Below are positions 18,575-26,953 of a DNA stretch of 32,330 bases, one piece after another. The stretch covers positions 1 to 32,330 of the forward strand of contig JAWXBN010000070.1 in assembly GCA_034440155.1 (NCBI GenBank), written 5' to 3'. The notes beneath the pieces were generated by a model that was not told the origin of the DNA, ran no database searches, and was given only the letters and a program-made list of their open reading frames with translations. Source of the DNA: Verrucomicrobiota bacterium. GTDB lineage: Bacteria > Verrucomicrobiota > Verrucomicrobiia > JAWXBN01. The stretch's first letter is position 1. Every line of letters begins with the position of its first letter. The translations under genes were made by a program, and so were the position numbers.

Positions 18575-19648
18575 ATGGATATCAATTTTCAGATCGAAAA
18601 ATTCCGCAAACGGTTTACCGAGGTGGAGCAACAACTCAGTGACCCGATGATTTGTTCCGATTCCAAAAAAATGCAGGAACTCGGGAAAGAACATTCCCGT
18701 CTGAAAAAACTCGTCATAATCGATGATGAATTGAATAAAACGCAGAAAAACCTGGCAGAAAATCGGGAAATCATCGCCGATGGCAGTGATGCTGAGCTTG
18801 TGGATATGGCAAAAGAAGAGGTAGAGCCTTTAAAAGCACTCGAGGATAAACTCCTTAAAGACCTGCGCCTAGGGATTGTTCCACCAGAGCCGACTGATGA
18901 CCGTAATGCCATTGTAGAAATCCGGGCGGGAACCGGAGGCACGGAAGCCGCGCTTTTTGCTGCCGATTTATATCGGATGTACATCCGGTATGCAGAGACC
19001 CAAGGGTGGAAAATGGAGTCCATGGACTCGAATCCATCTGACCTTGGCGGATACAAGGAAATCATCTTTTTAGTGACGGGCGAAAATATCTTCCAGAAAC
19101 TCCGTTTTGAAAGCGGGGTCCATCGTGTCCAACGTGTCCCGGCTACAGAAGCTCAAGGGCGTATCCATACCAGTGCGGCCACCGTCGCTGTATTACCCGA
19201 GGCTGAGGAGGTGGACATGGTGATAAATCCTAATGACCTAGAAATCAGCGTGTGCCGTTCGGGCGGGCCTGGCGGACAAGGTGTGAATACCACTGATTCT
19301 GCTGTCCAAATCCATCATAAACCCACCGGGGTTATTGTCCGCTGTCAGGATGGACGTTCACAGACCAAGAATAAGGAAAAGGCGATGAATGTCTTGCGTT
19401 CACGCCTGCTTGAGAAAAAAATCGAGGAGGAAGATGCTAAATATGCCGCGCATCGCAAATCCCAGATCGGTTCGGGCGACCGGAATGAGAAAATCCGGAC
19501 TTATAATTATCCCCAGAACCGTGTGACCGACCACCGCATTAATCTCACCCTCTATAATTTGAGTAACTTCATGGAAGGCGACATTGATGAAATGGTGACG
19601 ACTCTGGTCCAGACGCACCTGGAAGAGAAACTCTCCGAACTTTCCTAA
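18575..19648 (+). CDS. prfA: Peptide chain release factor 1
   Basis: Release factor 1 reads UAA and UAG stop codons in the ribosomal A site and triggers peptide hydrolysis. The 357-residue protein has the usual helical N-terminal domain. The tripeptide anticodon PAT is at 189-191, the RF1 form (RF2 has SPF). The catalytic GGQ is at 233-235 in SGGPGGQGVNTTDSAV. The length is standard. No good ribosome site precedes the ATG at 18575. The next gene, 39 bp downstream, encodes the enzyme that methylates the GGQ glutamine, so the two form a functional pair. Confidence 0.97.
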   Translation: MDINFQIEKFRKRFTEVEQQLSDPMICSDSKKMQELGKEHSRLKKLVIIDDELNKTQKNLAENREIIADGSDAELVDMAKEEVEPLKALEDKLLKDLRLGIVPPEPTDDRNAIVEIRAGTGGTEAALFAADLYRMYIRYAETQGWKMESMDSNPSDLGGYKEIIFLVTGENIFQKLRFESGVHRVQRVPATEAQGRIHTSAATVAVLPEAEEVDMVINPNDLEISVCRSGGPGGQGVNTTDSAVQIHHKPTGVIVRCQDGRSQTKNKEKAMNVLRSRLLEKKIEEEDAKYAAHRKSQIGSGDRNEKIRTYNYPQNRVTDHRINLTLYNLSNFMEGDIDEMVTTLVQTHLEEKLSELS

Positions 19649-19687
19649 TTGTCTTTTGTGGGGGGAGTGACTATACCCTTCTGACGC

Positions 19688-20557
19688 GTGCGCATCTTGG
19701 ACATCATTAACTCCACCACAGTCTTTTTTCAAAAAAAAGGTCTGGAAAGTCCGAGGCTTCAAATCGAACTCCTGCTCGCGCATCACCTAAATTTAAAACG
19801 GTTGGATTTATACCTACAGTTCGAGCGTGAACTCAGCGATTCTGAGTTAGAGCCCCTGCGGGAAATGGTAAAAAAGAGGGCGGCAGGCATGCCTTTGCAG
19901 CATATTACCGGGATAGCCCCCTTTTACGGGCGTGATTTTATTGTGACCGAGGATGTGTTGATTCCTCGGCCGGAGACAGAGCAATTGGTGGAATTTGCCT
20001 TGGGCAAATTGCGCGGGATGCACTCGGTGGACGCGCGCAAATTGCGCGTACTGGACCTTTGCACGGGTAGCGGGATTATCGGGATTACCCTTGCCTTGGA
20101 GATGGATGGCATCGAGATCGTCGCTGCGGATATTTCGCAAGCGGCTCTCGAGATCGCACGGAGAAATGCCGGTAAACATCTCACAGAAGAAAAGGCAGTC
20201 GAGTTTATCCATTCGGATTTATTTTCATCCCTCGCAGGGAGATTTGACCTCGTGATGACGAATCCCCCGTATATCGCCACGGATATCATCGGTACTCTCT
20301 CGCGTGAGGTGCAGTGCGATCCTGTTCTGGCCTTAGACGGGGGAGCTGATGGGCTGGAGGTTATCCGCAAAATCATGATTGGATCCCCGCACTTCCTACA
20401 GCCCGAAGGGTGGTTGCTGATCGAGATCGGCCATGATCAGGCTGTGCCACTCGTGGATTTATTTTCTAAAAACAAATTCCAGTCAACCGGGATATTCAAA
20501 GACATTAGTGGTTTTGACCGGATCGCCACCGGGCAAATGGCTCCGACGGTTATCTAG
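19688..20557 (+). CDS. prmC: Release factor glutamine N5-methyltransferase
   Basis: PrmC transfers a methyl group from S-adenosylmethionine to the side-chain amide of the GGQ glutamine in release factors. The 289-residue protein has an N-terminal helical substrate-binding domain. A Rossmann methyltransferase domain follows with SAM-binding LDLCTGSGIIGI and the amide-binding NPPYI motif at 192-196. IPRPETEQLVEFAL precedes the SAM motif as usual. The start codon is GTG (19688). The linker between RPETEQ and the SAM motif carries two GCAAATTGC sites 33 bp apart (20004 and 20037), encoding GKLR and RKLR. Confidence 0.96.
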   Translation: MRILDIINSTTVFFQKKGLESPRLQIELLLAHHLNLKRLDLYLQFERELSDSELEPLREMVKKRAAGMPLQHITGIAPFYGRDFIVTEDVLIPRPETEQLVEFALGKLRGMHSVDARKLRVLDLCTGSGIIGITLALEMDGIEIVAADISQAALEIARRNAGKHLTEEKAVEFIHSDLFSSLAGRFDLVMTNPPYIATDIIGTLSREVQCDPVLALDGGADGLEVIRKIMIGSPHFLQPEGWLLIEIGHDQAVPLVDLFSKNKFQSTGIFKDISGFDRIATGQMAPTVI

Positions 20558-20643
20558 GGGGCAGAGCGGAGTTTTCACTTTTTTGTCATTTGCTGAAAAA
20601 TAGTCTTTTCGTTCGAGGCGTAAACAGGCATTTTTTTGAGCCC

Positions 20644-21906
20644 ATGGATAAATTTGTTATAGAAGGCGGCGTCCCCCTTAATGGAACGATAATGGTCAGC
20701 GGTTCTAAAAATTCGGCTTTGCCTATTTTAGCGGCGACCTTGCTCACTAAAGAAAAATGTATTTTGCATAACGTCCCCGACCTCAGTGACGTGCGTTTCA
20801 TGCTTGATATTCTCCGGTTCCTCGGGGCGGCTGTGACTTTCGAAGGAAATACGGCCACTGTGGAAGCGACGACAGTTTCCTCGACGACACCTTATGATCT
20901 CGTGCGCAAAATGCGTGCGTCGATCTGTGTACTGGGTCCTATCCTCGCCCGTAATCTGGAAGTGAAAATCTCCATGCCCGGCGGGTGTGTCATTGGAGAT
21001 CGCCCGATCGATATCCACTTGCGCGGGATCCAATGCCTCGGAGCCCATGTGAATACCGAAGGCGGGGATGTCCATGCCACTGCCAAAGAGCTGGTGGGGA
21101 CAGAGATTAATATGGGGGGTAAATTTGGTTCGACCGTCCTCGGTACCGGAAATATTATGATGGCCGCGACCCTCGCGAAAGGGGTAACGGTTATTGAACA
21201 AGCCGCGTGTGAGCCGGAAGTCGTCGATTTGGCTGATTTCCTGATCAGCATGGGAGCTCGTATCCAAGGGGCGGGCACCCGCCGCATCGAGATTATCGGG
21301 GTCCATGAACTCCACGGGGCGGAACATAATGTCATTCCTGACCGGATCGAAGCGGGCACTTTCCTCGTGGCAGCTGCGGCCACCCGTAGCAAATTGCTCC
21401 TGAAGGGAATCGAACCCAGGCACCAAGTCTCCCTTTTCCATGCACTGCGTGATTGTAATGTGGATCTCGTGGTGGAAGGCTCCACAGTCACAGTGCAGCC
21501 TAATGGCGAACTAAAATCCACAGAGATCATCACCGAGACATTTCCCGGGTTTGCCACGGACATGCAGGCTCAAATGGTGGCCATGCTGACCATGGTCAGC
21601 GGAATCAGTGTCGTGACAGAAAAGATTTTTCCGAACCGATTCATGCATGTCGCCGAGCTCAAACGGATGGGCGCGGATATACAGATGGATGGGGCTACAG
21701 CGATTATTAGAGGGGCTAAAGAGCTCCAAGGTGCTCCGACCATGGCTTCCGATCTCCGGGCTTCTGCCGCGCTCGTGATTGCCGGTCTCATGGCCAAAGG
21801 CACCACCGAGGTCAACCGTGTTTATCACATCGACCGGGGTTACGAACACATCGACGAGAAACTCAAAGCTGTCGGGGCCCGTATCACCCGCGCCAAAGGC
21901 GTGTAA
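20644..21906 (+). CDS. murA: UDP-N-acetylglucosamine 1-carboxyvinyltransferase
   Basis: MurA commits UDP-GlcNAc to peptidoglycan by adding enolpyruvate from PEP, and is the target of fosfomycin. The ATG at 20644 (MDKFVIEGG) is chosen because the family starts there. The frame extends upstream to a TTG at 20590 without any family-like sequence. The 420-residue protein has [11 protein letters not shown] (19-29, with the conserved Lys-Asn), RASICVLGP, and PGGCVIG with catalytic C115. This Cys is the fosfomycin-reactive residue, so the protein is not a naturally Cys-to-Asp resistant type. It ends the prfA-prmC-murA run and is closed by the hairpin at 21939-21968. Confidence 0.97.
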   Translation: MDKFVIEGGVPLNGTIMVSGSKNSALPILAATLLTKEKCILHNVPDLSDVRFMLDILRFLGAAVTFEGNTATVEATTVSSTTPYDLVRKMRASICVLGPILARNLEVKISMPGGCVIGDRPIDIHLRGIQCLGAHVNTEGGDVHATAKELVGTEINMGGKFGSTVLGTGNIMMAATLAKGVTVIEQAACEPEVVDLADFLISMGARIQGAGTRRIEIIGVHELHGAEHNVIPDRIEAGTFLVAAAATRSKLLLKGIEPRHQVSLFHALRDCNVDLVVEGSTVTVQPNGELKSTEIITETFPGFATDMQAQMVAMLTMVSGISVVTEKIFPNRFMHVAELKRMGADIQMDGATAIIRGAKELQGAPTMASDLRASAALVIAGLMAKGTTEVNRVYHIDRGYEHIDEKLKAVGARITRAKGV

Positions 21907-21938
21907 TTATTTTTCACCGTAAATCTACGGAAATAAAA

Positions 21939-21968
21939 AAAAAGCCCCGCGGGAAAGCGGGGCTTTTT
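21939..21968. terminator. Bidirectional intrinsic terminator between murA and the zinc peptidase gene
   Basis: AAAAAGCCCCGC (21939-21950) pairs with GCGGGGCTTTTT (21957-21968) around a 6-nt loop. The A-run on one side and T-run on the other make it work for both convergent genes. It lies 32 bp after murA and 23 bp after the peptidase stop. Confidence 0.93.
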
Positions 21969-21991
21969 CTTTGTAGGTGTGAATAAAAGAG

Positions 21992-22687
21992 TTACTCATC
22001 CCGGCGTCCGCCGAAGAGAAGGGGCAGCAGATACCAGAGGAAATAAAGGAGGGAGGTAATGAATGCAGCCACATAGGTGAGGGCGGCGGCATTCAGCACT
22101 TTATTGACCCCTTCGGTTTCTTCGCCCGGCTGGATAAAACCCATTTTTCCCAGGATCACCTTGGCGCGGTTCGATGCGTCGAACTCCACTGGCAGGGTCA
22201 CAAGGTTAAAGAGCATAATCACTCCCCAACCGACGGCCATGATCCAACCCGCGATCCAGGGGTTTAGTCCCATAAAAAAAATACCCAGCAGGGGAAGCCA
22301 CATGACGACTTGGTTAGCAAATGTCGTGGCTCCCACCGCAGCCATACGGATTTTTAACGGGGCATAATGGACTTTGTCCTGGATGGCATGTCCGCATTCA
22401 TGGGCAGCGACTCCTAGGGCGGCAGCTGACGTGCCGTGATAGACATCAGTAGAAAGAACGAGGCGTTTATGGATGGGATCATAATGATCGCCCAATATGG
22501 AGGGATGCTCGATAATCTGGACATTACCGATCCCCGCAGCCTGGAGGATCGCGGCGGCAGCCTCGGCCCCGGTATAACCCGCACGAGTTTTGAGTTTGCT
22601 GTATTTGGCGAACATTCCTTTGACCCGGGCTGCAGCAGCCAGAGAAATCAGAAGGGTTCCGACCATTAAAATAATTGCGAGTATCAT
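21992..22687 (-). CDS. Membrane zinc metallopeptidase, YugP type
   Basis: The 231-residue protein has an N-terminal membrane helix (1-20, ILAIILMVGTLLISLAAAA). The zincin motif AAHECGHAIQDK (H96, E97, H100) follows, then two further hydrophobic segments (about 122-160) and a C-terminal helix (FITSLLYFLWYLLPLLFG). LPVEFDASNRA after the motif is typical of the YugP family (Pfam Zn_peptidase_2), whose substrates are unknown. AAGGAG lies 13 bp before the ATG. It is probably anchored in the inner membrane and acts in protein quality control, by analogy with HtpX-like peptidases; that role is inferred. Confidence 0.9.
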   Translation of the reverse strand: MILAIILMVGTLLISLAAAARVKGMFAKYSKLKTRAGYTGAEAAAAILQAAGIGNVQIIEHPSILGDHYDPIHKRLVLSTDVYHGTSAAALGVAAHECGHAIQDKVHYAPLKIRMAAVGATTFANQVVMWLPLLGIFFMGLNPWIAGWIMAVGWGVIMLFNLVTLPVEFDASNRAKVILGKMGFIQPGEETEGVNKVLNAAALTYVAAFITSLLYFLWYLLPLLFGGRRDE

Positions 22688-22826
22688 GGTGATTTATTTG
22701 CTCCTTGTTTTTATTAGACCATTAATGAACCACAGAGTTTCATTCCGTCAAATGGATTTGGTAACTTACGCTGTGCGGTAAATTTGACCAGCTTTTAGAC
22801 TTTACCCCGTAAAGGAAAAAGAAAGA

Positions 22827-22911
22827 TGGTGCGCGCGAGAGGATTTGAACCTCCACCCGGTTAAGGACTAGAACCTGAATCTAGCGCGTCTGCCAGTTTC
22901 GCCACGCGCGC
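22827..22911 (-). tRNA. tRNA-Leu (anticodon CAG)
   Basis: This is a class II tRNA of 85 nt on the minus strand. The acceptor GCGCGCG (22911-22905) pairs with CGCGCGC (22837-22831), the discriminator is A, and CCA is encoded (22829-22827). The anticodon stem CTAGA/TCTAG encloses loop TTCAGGT, giving anticodon CAG for CUG codons. The T-loop GGTTCAAATCC is intact. Confidence 0.96.
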
Positions 22912-22927
22912 ACAAAAACGAATAAAA

Positions 22928-24331
22928 TCAAGATGTGTAGCCTGATTCGACTTTGTTCTTAACATCCCTGTAGGAAAAATCAACCTGGTAAATTTGTTTA
23001 TAAGCTTCGAGGGCTTCTTCCTTTTTGCCTGCGGCATCGAGGGCGGCACCAAGATTATAAAGAACGTCCTTTTTAAGGTTATCCATGACAGGCATTTCAG
23101 TGATGCATTTTTGGAACTGGGTCACGGCCAGATCGTGCATCCCTTTTGAGGTGAAACACATGCCGAGGAAATTTAACGAGGCATGCCGCCTATTCGGTGC
23201 GCGTTGGGCGAATTGAAACTCTGCCTGGGCGTCGTCGACCAAACCGAGGTTAAAATAGATTTCCCCGAGATTATAGCGCAGGAGCGGATCATTAGGGTAT
23301 TTAGTGACTTGTTCCTTCGCAAAAGCAAAGCTGAGACTGTCCCGGTCACGTTTGAATTCCTCGATTTCAGCTAGGTATTGCTGTGTCTCAGGACTCTCTG
23401 GAACGGCAATGAGGTAATCCTCACGTTCTTTAATCCATTGATTATAACGTTTGATCCGGATTTCAGACATCAGGCGTTCGAGATTCTGATCGACATTGCC
23501 TGTAGCAGCATAGACGTGTTTGTAATAGGCCAAGGACATGTCAAAATCCTTTAACTGCAAAAATAAATCGGCCAAAGTGGAGTAATGGTTGAGATTATCC
23601 GGTTCGGCATGCATTTTTTCTTGGGTGGCCGCAATGAGTGAATGCAGTGTTTCCTCAGTTTTATAAATTTTCGTCTCACTCTCCATCCGGATAGACTCCG
23701 CTTGGTTTTTCATGGAGTCTTTATAAGTCTTTTTCTTATCATCCCAGCCCCCGCCGGTGATGGTGGCAGATGCAGTGGCGTCTTTGAGGCCTTTAGCTGC
23801 TTGGGCGTTATTTTGTTGCCCGGGTAAGCGCAGGAGGGCCTCGTAAGTCTTGACCGCCTTATCCCCTTGGTTTTGGGTAATATAAATTTCAGCAAGTTTA
23901 AAGAGGTTATCGATGTCAGTGGGATTTCCTTCGCGGTAAGTTTCCCTCGCAAAAATAGCGATTTCGACCATGTCAGCACCCACAGCAGCTTCGGCCAAGA
24001 TATTTGTGCCTACCTTACTGAAAGGGTCGATGGCCAGGATTTGTTCCGCGACTTCCATTGCCTTGGTGGGATCTTTTTTCGGGGAAGCTTGGGCTTGGAG
24101 ACGGGTTATATTTACGATCGACATGGCCTTTTTAAATTGGCTCATCCCCTTAGTCTTTTTAATGGCCGTGGCTCGGAGTGTCTGACGGGCCTTTAGGAAC
24201 GCAGGCTCCCTGACGAGTGCGGACTGGAGTATATCAATCGCGTAATCGTAGTTGTCTTTTTTCGCTGCATCTTCGCCTTTGTGAAAAAGCGTTTTAACGT
24301 CAGGCGATATGTCCTGTTCTGTCTTAATCAT
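22928..24331 (-). CDS. TPR-repeat protein of unknown role
   Basis: The 467-residue protein is built of helical tetratricopeptide-type repeats. Clear units lie near 10-45, 135-185, 240-285 and, best, 330-455 (for example LLRYNLGEIYFNLGLVDDAQAEF and KKEEALEAYKQIY). A central charged stretch (about 205-240, KKKTYKDSMKNQAESIR) may be coiled coil. There is no signal peptide or membrane segment, so it is a cytosolic scaffold. No catalytic domain is seen. Its stop is only 16 bp from the 5' end of tRNA-Leu on the same strand, so the tRNA may be processed from its transcript. Confidence 0.8.
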   Translation of the reverse strand: MIKTEQDISPDVKTLFHKGEDAAKKDNYDYAIDILQSALVREPAFLKARQTLRATAIKKTKGMSQFKKAMSIVNITRLQAQASPKKDPTKAMEVAEQILAIDPFSKVGTNILAEAAVGADMVEIAIFARETYREGNPTDIDNLFKLAEIYITQNQGDKAVKTYEALLRLPGQQNNAQAAKGLKDATASATITGGGWDDKKKTYKDSMKNQAESIRMESETKIYKTEETLHSLIAATQEKMHAEPDNLNHYSTLADLFLQLKDFDMSLAYYKHVYAATGNVDQNLERLMSEIRIKRYNQWIKEREDYLIAVPESPETQQYLAEIEEFKRDRDSLSFAFAKEQVTKYPNDPLLRYNLGEIYFNLGLVDDAQAEFQFAQRAPNRRHASLNFLGMCFTSKGMHDLAVTQFQKCITEMPVMDNLKKDVLYNLGAALDAAGKKEEALEAYKQIYQVDFSYRDVKNKVESGYTS

Positions 24332-24403
24332 GACCCGTAAATATAAATAATAAAGTTAACTGAAAATAACCCCTGTAAAGAGGCAGGTCAATGGAGAAAA
24401 TAA

Positions 24404-25423
24404 TTACTTTGCTTGTAATTTCAAACACACGGTTTCAAAGGCTAACATTTCCGGGATATTGGTCCTGTCTAGGTCATCGATGAGTTTTTCGATCAGGCTA
24501 ATGGCCCTGATCCACTTATTTTCAGGGTGTTTTCCGGCTTGGCTGCGCAGGATTTCTTTATCTCCCGGGAAATGTAAGTGGGCAGAATCGACCTCCATTT
24601 TCATCATTAAGATGTCCCGGTGCCAGAGATAAAATATTTTCAGGATGGCCTGCCTTTCCAAGCGGCGGAATGCCGAGACTTGGGCCTCGGTTTCTTGCTC
24701 GACCTTCTGGAAATAACTTTTTTCAGCAATATCCTTCCACTTATCTGTGTCTTGGGAATCATTGAGCCGTGATTTATAATCTTTGACGGCAGTATCAAGC
24801 TCGGCAATCAGTCCGGTCAACCCTTGATAAAGAGTGAAAATATTTCCTTCAGAGGACAGCCCTCGCAGGAAATCCAGTGTTTCATTTTCCAGAGGGGAGA
24901 GCTCCTTGGCAGAGACAAAAGAAAATTGTAATTTCTGGCACCGGGCGATGATGGTGTCCGGTAGGGTCTCTGGTCGTGATGTCAGCAGGAGTAGGAGACA
25001 ATTCAAGGGGGGCTCTTCCAGAGTTTTGAGGAAGGCATTGTAGGCGGCGGCATTCATACAATCGGCATCTTCAATGACCGCGACTTTATATTTTGCCATC
25101 ATCGGCTTTTGGAAAAGGGCTTTATTCAGGGTTTGAATCTGGTCAATAGTGATCTGGCGGCTTTTGCTCTCGGCTTTGAGATGGAAAAGGTCAGGGTGAT
25201 TCATAGATTCAAAACGGTGGCAGGAATCACATTGCCCGCAGGCATCATGGAGTTCGCTGAATTTCGCGCAATTCACCGCTTGGGCCAGGGCGATGGCAGT
25301 TTGTAATTTTCCCACACCCCGGTCGCCCTTCAAGAGATAAGCGTGTGCGAGCCTTTGGAGCCGGATCGTTTTGATGAGTTGATCGGCGACGATTGATTGA
25401 TGGGGGATTTGGGCAAAAGGCAT
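24404..25423 (-). CDS. holB: DNA polymerase III, delta-prime subunit
   Basis: Delta-prime is part of the clamp-loader complex that opens the beta sliding clamp onto primed DNA. The protein has a Walker-A-like GDRGVGK (33-39). A zinc-binding cysteine set (C51, C61, C64, C67) precedes the sensor region (VAVIEDADCMNAAAYNAFLKTLEEPP is in the typical position), and the ARC motif acts as the SRC finger. The length of 339 is normal. The gene lies 20 bp downstream of tmk, the same tmk-holB order seen in many bacteria. The C-terminal third is divergent but helical, as expected of the oligomerisation domain. Confidence 0.93.
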   Translation of the reverse strand: MPFAQIPHQSIVADQLIKTIRLQRLAHAYLLKGDRGVGKLQTAIALAQAVNCAKFSELHDACGQCDSCHRFESMNHPDLFHLKAESKSRQITIDQIQTLNKALFQKPMMAKYKVAVIEDADCMNAAAYNAFLKTLEEPPLNCLLLLLTSRPETLPDTIIARCQKLQFSFVSAKELSPLENETLDFLRGLSSEGNIFTLYQGLTGLIAELDTAVKDYKSRLNDSQDTDKWKDIAEKSYFQKVEQETEAQVSAFRRLERQAILKIFYLWHRDILMMKMEVDSAHLHFPGDKEILRSQAGKHPENKWIRAISLIEKLIDDLDRTNIPEMLAFETVCLKLQAK

Positions 25424-25443
25424 GGCTGGGGGGGGACCTGTGA

Positions 25444-26082
25444 TTATAGATTTAGGCGCGCTCCGACGATATCCAAGATTTTTGCGCTGATTTCCCCGAT
25501 GGTACCCTGGGCATCGATGGAGTGAACTCGGTCGGGCTCAGCGGCAGCGATTTTCAGGAATGATTCACGGACTTTCTGGTAGAAGTCCAGGGGTTCACTC
25601 TCCATACGGTCGTCTTTGTTATCGCCGGGTTTCGAGCGTGCGATCATCCTCCGCCGCGCAAGGGCCGGATCGAGATCAAGGTAAAGGGTGATGTCAGGGA
25701 TACATTCGGCCACGGCGAAGGAATTAATCTGCGCCACTTGCGCGGGCGCGAGTTTCCGGGCGGCCCCTTGGTAAGCGGTAGTAGAGTCGGAGTAACGGTC
25801 ACAGAGGACGGTTTTTCCGGCCTTGAGTGCAGGCAGGATGACCTCGCGTGCGTGTTGAGCCCGGGCAGCGGCGAAAAGAAGGAGTTCGGCCTCGGGGGAC
25901 ATGTTTTTACCGGCGGGATGGAATTTGAGCAAATTGCGCAGTTCCTCACCGAGGGGAGTGCCGCCGGGCTCACGGGTGAGGACGACCTCACGGTTCAAGC
26001 TCCTGAGCTTGTCGGCAAGCAGAGCGATTTGCGTCGTTTTGCCGACTGCTTCTCCGCCTTCAAATGTGATAAAAAGAGCCAT
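25444..26082 (-). CDS. tmk: Thymidylate kinase
   Basis: The enzyme phosphorylates dTMP to dTDP with ATP, the essential step toward dTTP. The 212-residue protein has P-loop FEGGEAVGKTTQ (8-18 region), LTREPGGTPLGEELR (the dTMP-binding segment) and CDRYSDSTTAYQG (the DRY/DRF motif). The length is standard. A GCAAATTGC site lies at 25929. It is the middle gene of ispF-tmk-holB, with gaps of 13 and 20 bp. Confidence 0.95.
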   Translation of the reverse strand: MALFITFEGGEAVGKTTQIALLADKLRSLNREVVLTREPGGTPLGEELRNLLKFHPAGKNMSPEAELLLFAAARAQHAREVILPALKAGKTVLCDRYSDSTTAYQGAARKLAPAQVAQINSFAVAECIPDITLYLDLDPALARRRMIARSKPGDNKDDRMESEPLDFYQKVRESFLKIAAAEPDRVHSIDAQGTIGEISAKILDIVGARLNL

Positions 26083-26095
26083 GATATCTGGGGAA

Positions 26096-26572
26096 TTATT
26101 TCATCTCGACTGAGGCCACCGCCATGGCGGCGATACCTTCCTTGCGGCCGATGAATCCCATGGTTTCATTAGTAGTAGCTTTGATGCCGATCTGGGACTC
26201 CCGGGCTTTGAGGGCTTTAGCGATCCGCTTTTTCATTTCGGGAATGTAGGGGAAGATTTTTGGGGCTTCGGAGATCACCGTGGCATCGATATTTCCCAGG
26301 GTGACATATTTGCGGAGCATGAGTTCAGCAATTTGCTCGAGGAAAACAAGGCTGGAGATATTTTTCCAGCGAGGATCGGTATTCGGAAAATAATGCCCGA
26401 TATCGACCTCGCCCATGGCTCCGAGGAGCGCGTCTGCGATGGCGTGAATGAGGACATCTGCATCCGAATGGCCGTCGAGGCCTTTGTCATGGGGGATTTC
26501 CACGCCCCCGAGTACGCATTTGCGCCCGGGAACTAATTGATGAACGTCGTAACCTAATCCAGTGCGATACAT
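26096..26572 (-). CDS. ispF: 2-C-methyl-D-erythritol 2,4-cyclodiphosphate synthase
   Basis: IspF is an enzyme of the non-mevalonate (MEP) isoprenoid pathway and releases CMP to form the cyclic diphosphate. The 158-residue trimeric-type protein has the metal ligands in GYDVH (D9, H11), GHSDADVLIHAI (H43), and the late KATTNETMGFIGRKEGIAAMA segment. The length fits the standalone enzyme; there is no IspD fusion. The MEP pathway is consistent with a bacterium. It is the promoter-proximal gene of ispF-tmk-holB, and a GCAAATTGC site lies upstream at 26589. Confidence 0.96.
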   Translation of the reverse strand: MYRTGLGYDVHQLVPGRKCVLGGVEIPHDKGLDGHSDADVLIHAIADALLGAMGEVDIGHYFPNTDPRWKNISSLVFLEQIAELMLRKYVTLGNIDATVISEAPKIFPYIPEMKKRIAKALKARESQIGIKATTNETMGFIGRKEGIAAMAVASVEMK

Positions 26573-26953
26573 AATCCCCCTTTTCTAAGCAAATTGCCCA
26601 AAAACGCCAACATTAATTCCAGCAAGATATTTTTTCTCGGCGGATTTCGCCGATCAGGATGAGCGTGGAAATTCCCCATGGAACGATCATCTACCCACTG
26701 TGCCCGGCACAAATCGCGCGGGATCATGGAGTTTTATAAACAAAAACTCCAGCTCCCCTCGCCTGTGACCTTTACTTTTGAGGCAACGTTTGTGTAGGAG
26801 GCCAGAGCTCCCCGAGGACTTTTTTTACCAGATGGCTAGGGTGTTGGAAAAAATAGAGGTTGATGCAGGGTGGAATCTAAAATACAATTCCTTGACACTC
26901 AGCAAGACAATGACACTTTGTTCAATCTGACCCCCCCAAAAAAGAAAAATATT
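26573..26953. other. 381-bp divergent intergenic region upstream of ispF and fumC
   Basis: No gene is seen here. It contains a GCAAATTGC site at 26589 and three perfect hairpins: TCGGCG/CGCCGA (26637-26653), TGTGCC/GGCACA (26699-26711), and TGGAGTTTT/AAAACTCCA (26727-26751). On the fumC side a short pairing CCTCG (26757-26761) with CGAGG (26813-26817) is followed by a 7-T run at 26820-26826. That could be a weak attenuator in a fumC leader. A GTG at 26870 opens the fumC frame early, but the extra 28 residues do not resemble fumarases. I find no known riboswitch pattern. Confidence 0.4.

Noticed and set aside
26870-26953. N-terminal extension of fumC from a GTG
   Set aside because: The extra 28 residues are unlike any fumarase N-terminus, and the ATG at 26954 gives the standard length.
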